A DNA stretch of 5,252 nucleotides from Chamaesiphon sp. (GTDB lineage Bacteria; Cyanobacteriota; Cyanobacteriia; Cyanobacteriales; Chamaesiphonaceae), in contig JAJAYU010000086.1 in assembly GCA_026786125.1 (NCBI GenBank), positions 1-5,252 on the forward strand, in the 5' to 3' direction. The number at the start of each line of letters is the position of its first letter. Position 1 is the first letter of the stretch. Position numbers and translations under genes: made by a program. Shown piece after piece: positions 1 to 5,231 of the stretch. The notes under the pieces were generated by a model. The model worked only from the letters and a program-made list of their open reading frames with translations, did no database searches and was not told the DNA's origin.

Positions 1-75
1 ATTTTGTAAAAATGAACCATGTGTCAAGAACGCTACGTCTTGCGTTGGAGCTGGTTTAAGTTGGGGGGTTGCCAT
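1..75 (-). CDS. Possible 5' end of a divergent gene, unknown product (partial)
   Basis: On the minus strand an ATG at 75-73 opens a frame of 25 codons that stays open to the window edge. It begins M-A-T-P-Q-L-K-P-A-P and continues with a short mixed hydrophobic stretch (D-V-A-F-L-T-H-G-S-F). An in-frame stop at 93-91 lies just upstream, and no other ATG, GTG or TTG start lies between. The bases before the ATG are AT-rich and contain no Shine-Dalgarno sequence, as for most genes in this window. The position suits a gene diverging from the protease gene at 212, with the palindromes and heptads between them. I do not recognise the product. An open frame of 25 codons can arise by chance, so this is tentative. 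Confidence 0.35.
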   Translation of the reverse strand, partial: MATPQLKPAPTQDVAFLTHGSFLQN

Positions 76-85
76 TTTTAAATGG
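72..85. promoter_or_regulatory. Perfect 6-bp inverted repeat with a 2-bp spacer, over the start of the minus-strand frame
   Basis: CCATTT (72-77), TT, AAATGG (80-85) is a perfect inverted repeat. It covers the proposed minus-strand start codon at 75-73. It could be an operator or a weak RNA hairpin at the translation start of that frame. It is AT-rich, so chance is a real alternative. The role is inferred; only the symmetry is seen. Confidence 0.3.
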
Positions 86-89
86 GGTA

Positions 90-104
90 ATTAAATAATT
101 TAAT
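90..104. promoter_or_regulatory. Perfect 7-bp palindrome (ATTAAAT-A-ATTTAAT) in the divergent intergenic region
   Basis: Seven bases at 90-96 are repeated as an exact inverted copy at 98-104 around a single A. It lies only 4 bp after the palindrome at 72-85 and just before the heptad array, in the gap where divergent promoters would sit. It may be a dimeric regulator site. With only A and T bases, a chance origin cannot be excluded. Loose promoter-like hexamers follow on the plus strand (TTGATA at 117-122 and TATTAC at 139-144, 16 bp apart), but they arise from the repeat units and are weak. Confidence 0.3.
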
Positions 105-210
105 GATAAATGATTATTGATAGTTGATAACGACTACATATTACATCTTTAATCCCTAAAGCCTAAAGTCTAAAATCTAAAGCCTGATCCCTAACCCCTA
201 ACCCCTAGAT
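104..210. repeat. Degenerate heptanucleotide tandem repeat array ending at the start codon
   Basis: Read in steps of seven from 104, the sequence forms about 15 units in one phase. The first four are TGATNNN variants (104-131). Three transitional units follow (132-152), then eight units of the form NNYCTRR, mostly ending CTAA (153-208), including TCCCTAA and CCCCTAA. The last unit stops 3 bp before the ATG at 212, so the array occupies the whole expected 5' leader and ribosome-binding region and leaves no Shine-Dalgarno sequence. Such short tandemly repeated repetitive (STRR) heptads are a known feature of cyanobacterial genomes. These units do not match the classic STRR consensus sequences I recall. 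TAA recurring with period 7 closes all three plus-strand frames. Confidence 0.75.
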
Positions 211-211
211 T

Positions 212-2083
212 ATGGAAGTTGATTTTCAGCAGATTGAATCGCGGAAACAAATCTTAGAAACTACCCGAATCGAACTTAAAACTCACTTTATTGGTATTGA
301 TGAAACTATCGACGATCTGCTTAATTATATTCAGATTTGGTATTTAATGCCAGAGATTTTGAGCCGTCCAATCATCGTCAATTTGTGGGGAATGACAGGG
401 GTAGGTAAAACAGATTTAGTCCGCAGATTGGTGAAATGTCTGAATTTCCAAGATCGGTTTGTGGAGATCGAACTCAGTCACACCGAGGGTAGTTCTTGGG
501 ATAGTTCGGTGGGATCGGCACTAAATCGAAATAGTATTAGTGACGGTAAACCAGCAATAGTTTTGTTTGATGAAATTCAACGTTTTAATACAATCAATGC
601 GGATGGTACTCCGGTACAGTCATCGAAGTTTACTGACTTTTGGGAACTATTAAGTGATGGTAAATTGTCGAAACGAGTTAGAGACGATCTGGATTATTAT
701 ATTCAGGATTACTTGTATCAGCAGAAAAATATCAAGAAGCGCAAAGAACGGGGTGAGGAAGATGTCGATGAAAATCCAGTATTAGGGTTTTACGAAGCCC
801 AAAATCTCAAGTCGATGTTGCAATTAGATGGCGAAGTTTCAGATATTGCCGATATGTCTCAGATGCAGATGATCGAACAGATTCGTCAAGCTAAACAGAA
901 GAAAAAAGTATATGAACCGATCGATCATTCCAAAACTCTGCTGATTATTAGTGGTAACTTGGATGAAGCTTTTTCAATGGCAACCCAAATTGCGGAATCA
1001 GATGTCGATGCAGATATCTTTCATGCTTTCACCAAGAAGATTACGATGGTGGATATCAAGAATGCTCTGAGCAAGAGTTTTCGTCCCGAACAAGTAGCTA
1101 GATTTGGGAATATTCATTTGATTTATGCCAGTCTCAAAAAGTGTGACTTTGAGAAACTAATTGAGTATGAGATTGATCGAATTATTGCCACAACTAAAGC
1201 TAAATTTGATGTGACTTTAAGTGTCGATCAATCTGTGCATGAGCTAGTCTACCGCAATGGTGTATTTCCCGTCCAAGGTGTCCGTCCAGTATTTTCGAGT
1301 TTAGTTGATATTTTAGAAACTAATCTGGCTAAATTCTTATTTACGGCACTATTGCGAAGTGAGAAAAACATTGATATCGTCTATGATTTTGACAAGTCAC
1401 AAATTACCGCCCAGATTGGTTATCAGCTAGAAGAAATTCCGTTTACAGGTCGAATTGATAAAATCCGCCAGAGTAATTTAGAAGCAACTGTTGCCAATAT
1501 TAGTGTCCATGAATCTGGTCATGCGGTAGCTTATATGGTGTTGTTTGGCTTGGCACCATTACAACTAAAATCTAAATTAGCCAGTAGTTATGCGGGTGGA
1601 TTTACGTTCCCACATCAGATTTATGAAACCAAAGAAAATTTAGTTCGCCAAATTAAAATTTATCTCGCAGGTGGGCTGGCTGAGGATATTATGTTTGGGG
1701 ATAAACTAGCTTCCGTTGGGCGGATTCATGATCGCGAACAAGCCACCAAAATCACGATCGATTATATTCGCCGCTACGGTTTTGATGATGAATTTCAGGC
1801 TAACTATACGCTCGAATATGGTCATAGTATGGAAATGAAAGCAACCGATAATGATATTGAGAAAATGATTGCACGGCTAGTATCTGAAACGAGAGAGCTA
1901 TTAGCTTTTAACAAACCTTTATTACAAGAATTGGCTAGCAAATTATCGGTAACTGGCAATTTAACAGCGACAGAAGTTGCCGCAATCGGCATCAAGCATG
2001 GATTGCCAGTTGTGGTTGAAGCGGAAGGATTTCTAAAAATCCCAGCTTATGATCAATTGTTACCAAAAGCAGAACCTACTTAA
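212..2083 (+). CDS. Clp/HSP100-like AAA+ ATPase fused to an FtsH-type (M41) zinc metallopeptidase domain
   Basis: Probable ATP-dependent cytosolic protease of 623 residues. The N-terminal AAA+ module resembles the HSP100/ClpX type: F-I-G-I-D-E at 26-31 (like the IGQ-x-x-A box), R-P before beta-1 (52-53), Walker A GMTGVGKT at 60-67, Walker B IVLFDE at 116-121, sensor-1 Asn249 in IISGN, FRPEQVARF at 290-298 with Arg297 as likely arginine finger, and QGVRP with Arg358 as sensor 2. The C-terminal part is an M41 peptidase: zinc motif HESGH at 433-437, then G-G-L-A-E-D (487-492), and IHDREQAT (505-512), whose Asp507 aligns with the third zinc ligand of FtsH. No membrane segment is visible, unlike FtsH, so it is probably soluble. 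Oddities are an insertion at about 155-238, rich in charged residues, between the DGKL segment and sensor 1, and no GYVG pore loop (Trp96 is the only aromatic nearby). The ATG at 212 fits the start of the conserved N-terminal region. It is probably co-transcribed with fabD, 42 bp downstream. Its substrate is unknown. Domain calls are confident; overall function is inferred. Confidence 0.88.
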   Translation: MEVDFQQIESRKQILETTRIELKTHFIGIDETIDDLLNYIQIWYLMPEILSRPIIVNLWGMTGVGKTDLVRRLVKCLNFQDRFVEIELSHTEGSSWDSSVGSALNRNSISDGKPAIVLFDEIQRFNTINADGTPVQSSKFTDFWELLSDGKLSKRVRDDLDYYIQDYLYQQKNIKKRKERGEEDVDENPVLGFYEAQNLKSMLQLDGEVSDIADMSQMQMIEQIRQAKQKKKVYEPIDHSKTLLIISGNLDEAFSMATQIAESDVDADIFHAFTKKITMVDIKNALSKSFRPEQVARFGNIHLIYASLKKCDFEKLIEYEIDRIIATTKAKFDVTLSVDQSVHELVYRNGVFPVQGVRPVFSSLVDILETNLAKFLFTALLRSEKNIDIVYDFDKSQITAQIGYQLEEIPFTGRIDKIRQSNLEATVANISVHESGHAVAYMVLFGLAPLQLKSKLASSYAGGFTFPHQIYETKENLVRQIKIYLAGGLAEDIMFGDKLASVGRIHDREQATKITIDYIRRYGFDDEFQANYTLEYGHSMEMKATDNDIEKMIARLVSETRELLAFNKPLLQELASKLSVTGNLTATEVAAIGIKHGLPVVVEAEGFLKIPAYDQLLPKAEPT

Positions 2084-2125
2084 TCATCTACCTCAAACCG
2101 AAAACTTTAATAACTAACAATTAAC

Positions 2126-3019
2126 ATGAAAACTGCATGGGTATTTCCTGGTCAAGGATCGCAAATTCTGGGGATGGGGGTGGATTTATTAGACATAGAT
2201 TCAGCAAAAGCAACATTCGATCAAGCTGCTGAAATTCTAGGTTGGTCGATTGTGGATATCTGCCAAAATGATGAAGTAAAACTGGCAAACACTCAATATA
2301 CTCAGCCCTGTCTATATGTAATTGAAAGTATTTTAGTAGACTTGCTCAAGCAGAAAGGCTTGACTGCTGATGTTGTTGCTGGACATAGTTTAGGTGAATT
2401 TGTCGCACTATATGCGGCTGGGGTGTTTGACTTTGAGACGGGATTGCAACTAGTCAAGCGTCGTGCCGAATTGATGGCTCAAGCTTCTGAAGGTGCCATG
2501 ACAGCTCTATTAGGATTTGATCGAGGGCAATTAGATGATGTGATTGCAGCAACTGAAGGCGTAGTTTTAGCGAATGATAATAGTGCCGCGCAAGCTGTAA
2601 TTTCGGGCACCGCAGCGGGGATTGCGGCGGTAGTCGCTCAAATCAAATTAAAGCGGGCGATTCCGCTGAAAGTCTCTGGTGCCTTCCATTCACCGCTGAT
2701 GGCAACAGCCGCCGCCGAGTTTGGGCAGCTATTGGCTCCAATCACGTTCCATGATGCCAAAATCCCTGTACTGTCAAATGTTGCACCAATTTCGGCAACT
2801 GATGGGACTGAATTAAAATCACGTCTCGATCGACAAATTACGGGTGCGGTGCGGTGGCGAGAAATATCGCTCCAGTTGCCCGAATTAGGCATCACCCAGG
2901 CGATCGAAGTCGGCCCTGGCAAAGTACTAGGTGGATTAATTAAGCGCACCTGTGAGGGGGTTTCGGTGGTGTATATGGGCACTCGATCGGATTTGGAAGT
3001 AGCAGTAACTGAGATTTGA
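2126..3019 (+). CDS. fabD: Malonyl-CoA:acyl carrier protein transacylase
   Basis: FabD moves the malonyl group from malonyl-CoA to holo-ACP, supplying the extender unit for type II fatty-acid synthesis in the cytosol. The 297-residue length is typical. The N-terminal signature FPGQGSQ is at 7-13, the nucleophile Ser88 sits in GHSLGE (86-91), and Arg113 lies 25 residues on in LVKRR, matching the malonate-carboxylate-binding arginine of E. coli FabD. The catalytic His188 is in GAFHSPLM (185-192), and the family motif EVGPGKVLGG is at 261-270. All key residues are present. The ATG at 2126 puts the FPGQGSQ motif at the usual distance from the start. There is no Shine-Dalgarno sequence; the leader instead ends with two 7-base units, AACTAAC and AATTAAC. 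In many cyanobacteria fabD sits with plsX/fabH or plsC; here its upstream neighbour is the AAA+/M41 protease gene and its downstream neighbour is convergent rsmI. Confidence 0.97.
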   Translation: MKTAWVFPGQGSQILGMGVDLLDIDSAKATFDQAAEILGWSIVDICQNDEVKLANTQYTQPCLYVIESILVDLLKQKGLTADVVAGHSLGEFVALYAAGVFDFETGLQLVKRRAELMAQASEGAMTALLGFDRGQLDDVIAATEGVVLANDNSAAQAVISGTAAGIAAVVAQIKLKRAIPLKVSGAFHSPLMATAAAEFGQLLAPITFHDAKIPVLSNVAPISATDGTELKSRLDRQITGAVRWREISLQLPELGITQAIEVGPGKVLGGLIKRTCEGVSVVYMGTRSDLEVAVTEI

Positions 3020-3060
3020 TGAGTCGCCGTTAGATGATTTATTGCGTTGTTGTGGGAGGT

Positions 3061-3939
3061 TTATTCCTTTTCCATCGCACTTTTAGCAGCATCGAGATCG
3101 ATCGCCAGTGCCAGTTGATAGACATATCGACGTGATTGAGAGATTTGTTCAGCGACAATCTTACTAGCTTGAGATCGAGATGTTCCTGCTAGCATCAATT
3201 CAATTAAGGCTCGATCGATCGCTTCATCTGACAGAGTGGGATGGCTAACAGGTGCGCCTGCTAGCACCAGGACATATTCCCCTTGTGGTTCGGTTTGTGT
3301 GTAATGATCGATCGCTCCACCGATACTTCCTCGCCAAAATTCCTCATGTAATTTGGTTAATTCTCTGCCAATCGCGATCTGTCGATCTGCACCAAATGTA
3401 CTTCCAAAGTCGGCTAAAGTCTGACGTAATCGATGGGGTGACTCATAAAACACTAGCGTACGCGCATCACCACAAACCCCTTCTAACCGATCCTTGCGTT
3501 CTTGCCCTTTGGCTGGCAAAAAGCCTTCAAAGGCAAACCTGTCGCTGGGCAATCCCGAAGCACTCACAGCGGTAATTACTGCTGTCACGCCAGGAATTGG
3601 AATCACTCGAATCCCCGCAGCAACGCAAGCTGCAACAATTAAATAACCAGGATCAGAAATTCCTGGCATCCCAGCATCGGTAACGAGGGCGATCGATTTA
3701 CCTGATTGCAATTGACCGATTAGTTCGGGGATGCGCTGTTGTTCGTTATGCTGGTGATAGCTAATTTGGGGTGTCTTGATCTGAAAGTGGTGCAATAATT
3801 TCCCTGTGTGGCGAGTATCTTCGGCGGCAATTGTATCAACATCTTGCAATACCTGAATCCCCCGCATCGTCATATCACCCAGATTTCCAATCGGCGTACC
3901 GACTAAATATAGTGTTTTACCAGTGACTTCATTCGACAT
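3061..3939 (-). CDS. rsmI: 16S rRNA (cytidine-1402-2'-O)-methyltransferase
   Basis: RsmI (YraL family) uses S-adenosylmethionine to 2'-O-methylate C1402 in the decoding centre of 16S rRNA, acting on the small ribosomal subunit. The 292-residue protein is of normal length. It shows the tetrapyrrole-methylase-type fold motifs: LYLVGTPIGNLGD at 10-22, AAEDTRHTGKLL at 38-49, the SAM-binding segment VTDAGMPGISDPG at 86-98, PIPGVTAVITA at 114-124, FEGFLPAKG at 137-145, and FYESPHRL at 164-171. A C-terminal helical region (about 236-292) follows the methylase domain. The ATG at 3939-3937 is the only start that keeps the GTPIGNL motif; an in-frame stop lies at 3966-3964 and there is no start between. 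Its start codon overlaps the start codon of the divergent cobE-like gene. It converges on fabD with 41 bp between them and no clear terminator hairpin there. Five CGATCG cores fall within it. Confidence 0.96.
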   Translation of the reverse strand: MSNEVTGKTLYLVGTPIGNLGDMTMRGIQVLQDVDTIAAEDTRHTGKLLHHFQIKTPQISYHQHNEQQRIPELIGQLQSGKSIALVTDAGMPGISDPGYLIVAACVAAGIRVIPIPGVTAVITAVSASGLPSDRFAFEGFLPAKGQERKDRLEGVCGDARTLVFYESPHRLRQTLADFGSTFGADRQIAIGRELTKLHEEFWRGSIGGAIDHYTQTEPQGEYVLVLAGAPVSHPTLSDEAIDRALIELMLAGTSRSQASKIVAEQISQSRRYVYQLALAIDLDAAKSAMEKE

Positions 3940-3940
3940 G
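3937..3940. promoter_or_regulatory. Shared CATG: overlapping start codons of two divergent genes
   Basis: The palindrome CATG carries the rsmI ATG on the minus strand (3939-3937) and the best ATG of the cobE-like gene on the plus strand (3938-3940). The two genes therefore diverge with no intergenic space, and each promoter and 5' leader must lie inside the other gene's coding region. If the alternative GTG at 3923 is used for the cobE-like gene, the overlap becomes 17 bp. The base positions are seen directly; use of these starts is inferred from protein motifs. Confidence 0.6.
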
Positions 3941-4324
3941 GGTTTATGGATAGGGATCGGCTGTCAGCGGGGTGTCTCGAAGCTTACTATTCAGCGAGCG
4001 ATCGAGTCAGTATTCACCGAGTACAATCTAGATCTTGCCACAGTTGCGGGACTTGCAACACTCGATCGCAAAGTAAATGAGCCAGGATTGATTGAATATT
4101 GTCGGGAATCAGGTTGGTTTTTAAAAATTTACAGCCCAGAACGGCTAAATTTCGTTACTGTTACTAATCCGTCTCAACGAGTATCTTCACTAGTCGGGAC
4201 TGTCAGCGTGGCGGAAGCAGCCGCTCTATGTGCGGCGCAAACAAATATTCTATTAGTACCTAAGCAAAAATTTCGGCTTGATGTTGAGGATGGATTTGTG
4301 ACAGTAGCGATTGCGGCAAACTGA
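3938..4324 (+). CDS. Stand-alone CobE/CbiG C-terminal domain protein (cobalamin biosynthesis)
   Basis: A 128-residue protein consisting of one CobE/CbiG_C-type domain, linked to corrin-ring synthesis of vitamin B12. Family landmarks are GIGCQRG at 6-12, LATLDRKVNEPGL at 39-51, NPSQRV at 77-82, VGTVSVAEAAAL at 86-97, and LVPKQKF at 106-112. In CbiG proteins this domain follows a lactone-opening region, and in many cyanobacteria it is fused to other cobalamin enzymes; here it stands alone, like CobE of aerobic producers, whose exact biochemical role is not settled. The ATG at 3938 was chosen because GIGC normally lies within a few residues of the start. A GTG at 3923 would add five residues and overlap rsmI by 17 bp. 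No Shine-Dalgarno sequence is visible. The stop TGA at 4322-4324 shares its A with an ATG of the GST-like gene. No other cobalamin gene lies in the window, so the pathway role rests on the domain alone. Confidence 0.85.
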   Translation: MGLWIGIGCQRGVSKLTIQRAIESVFTEYNLDLATVAGLATLDRKVNEPGLIEYCRESGWFLKIYSPERLNFVTVTNPSQRVSSLVGTVSVAEAAALCAAQTNILLVPKQKFRLDVEDGFVTVAIAAN

Positions 4325-4383
4325 TGAGGATAAATTCAATCCGGCAAGCGCAATTGCTAAGATATGAAATACCAAAGACAAAT

Positions 4384-4387
4384 AGGA
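4384..4387 (+). promoter_or_regulatory. Shine-Dalgarno-like AGGA favouring the internal ATG of the GST-like gene
   Basis: AGGA ends 8 bases before the ATG at 4396, good spacing for ribosome binding. It decides between two in-frame starts: the longer one at 4324 has no such site but overlaps the preceding stop codon. The other genes in the window show no comparable site. A four-base match is weak evidence on its own and is supported mainly by where the GST fold begins. Confidence 0.4.
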
Positions 4388-4395
4388 TCGGATTT

Positions 4396-5139
4396 ATGTC
4401 AACTAACTTTCGACTAATTACTATTCCAGTTAGCCATTATGTTGAGAAAGTGCGGTGGGCACTAGACTACCTCCAGATCCCATTTCAAGAATTGCCTCAG
4501 ATGCCGCCATTTCACCGTGGAGCAGTCAAGAAATATGGCGGAACAACTGTGCCAGTATTAATTGGAAATTCGATTGTTAAGACCGATTCTACCGATATCT
4601 TGCGGTATTTAGATACACTTGCTCCAGGGAAACTCTATCCCACCGATCCTGACGTACAGGAACTTAGTACCGAACTAGAAACATTATTCAACCTCACTTT
4701 GGGCGTAAGTACCCGTCGCTGGGGCTATTCCCATGTACTCACTCGCGAACTTCTCTATCCGCGCTGGACTCTAGGCGTACCATTTTGGCAGAAACTGCTA
4801 TTCCCACTGATTTTCCCCAAGATCGAGCCGATTATCCGTGAGAATTTTAAGATTACCGCAACATCCGCTGCCAAATCTTATCAGGAAATCATCGGGGTGT
4901 TTGATCGAGTTAATCAAGTTTTGGCAGATGGACGGAAGTACTTATTAGGCGATCGATTTTCGGCAATTGATATTACGTTTGCTGCGCTAGCTGTGCCGAT
5001 TCTCCAACCATCAGAGCAGTATACCCCGTCTACGCCACTAGATTTATTATCTGCTCAGATGCAAGCTGATATTCACAACTGTCGATCGACTCTAGCAGGC
5101 GAATTTGGCTTACGGCTGTATCGAGAAAATAGACGCTAA
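4396..5139 (+). CDS. Glutathione S-transferase family protein
   Basis: A GST-fold protein of 247 residues, presumably cytosolic and glutathione-dependent; the substrate cannot be told. The N-terminal thioredoxin-like domain (about 5-75) starts FRLITIPVSHYVEKVRWALD, where Ser13 is in the position of the catalytic Ser/Cys. The cis-proline is Pro53 in TTVPVLI, and Asp64-Ser65 fits the gamma-glutamyl-binding pair. The helical C-terminal domain has the N-capping-box-like GDRFSAID segment and ends in the basic tail YRENRR. I chose the ATG at 4396 because the beta-1 strand follows it directly and AGGA at 4384-4387 sits 8 bases upstream, one of the few Shine-Dalgarno-like sites here. The alternative ATG at 4324 adds 24 residues with no GST homology I can see, but it overlaps the cobE-like stop as TGATG, which would allow translational coupling (271 residues). 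The gene is probably co-transcribed with the cobE-like gene. Confidence 0.88.
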   Translation: MSTNFRLITIPVSHYVEKVRWALDYLQIPFQELPQMPPFHRGAVKKYGGTTVPVLIGNSIVKTDSTDILRYLDTLAPGKLYPTDPDVQELSTELETLFNLTLGVSTRRWGYSHVLTRELLYPRWTLGVPFWQKLLFPLIFPKIEPIIRENFKITATSAAKSYQEIIGVFDRVNQVLADGRKYLLGDRFSAIDITFAALAVPILQPSEQYTPSTPLDLLSAQMQADIHNCRSTLAGEFGLRLYRENRR

Positions 5140-5163
5140 ACATGTCAAATAAACTAGAGCTTG

Positions 5164-5195
5164 GAGGGTGACAGCGGAGCTGTAACCATTCCCTC
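5164..5195 (+). other. Stem-loop 25 bp downstream of the GST-like gene, possible terminator or 3' processing hairpin
   Basis: An inner stem pairs GGT (5167-5169) with ACC (5185-5187) and ACAGC (5171-5175) with GCTGT (5179-5183) around a GGA loop, with one G-A mismatch. An alternative outer stem pairs GAGGG (5164-5168) with CCCTC (5191-5195). The position just after the last gene of the cobE-like/GST unit suits transcript-end formation. There is no T-run after it, so it is not a textbook intrinsic terminator. The structure is seen by eye; the role is inferred. Confidence 0.35.
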
Positions 5196-5231
5196 ACGAG
5201 AGATAGAAGAGATTATGATGAGAAAAGAATT

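Noticed and set aside
15..56. Nested pairings AACCA/TGGTT (15-19 with 52-56) and AACGC/GCGTT (29-33 with 42-46), suggesting a structured RNA
   Set aside because: Loops and spacers are large, CAAGA/TCTTG (25-29 with 38-42) competes with them, and the stretch reads better as the minus-strand coding frame.
104..210. CRISPR array
   Set aside because: The units are contiguous 7-bp degenerate repeats with no spacers; repeat length and layout do not fit CRISPR.
212..2083. Annotation as a standard FtsH
   Set aside because: Only the C-terminal peptidase fits FtsH; the N-terminal membrane segments are absent and the ATPase motifs are of the HSP100/ClpX kind.
2638..2982. Open frame of 114 codons on the minus strand
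   Set aside because: It lies wholly inside fabD, whose catalytic motifs are intact on the plus strand; the antisense product shows no recognisable domain.
3020..3060. Bidirectional terminator between convergent fabD and rsmI
   Set aside because: I found no stable inverted repeat or T-run in these 41 bp.
3252..3575. Open frame of 107 codons on the plus strand
   Set aside because: It is antisense to the well-conserved middle of rsmI and shows no domain signature.
5142..5171. Mini open frame of 9 codons after the GST-like gene
   Set aside because: It is too short, has no ribosome-binding site and runs into the stem-loop.
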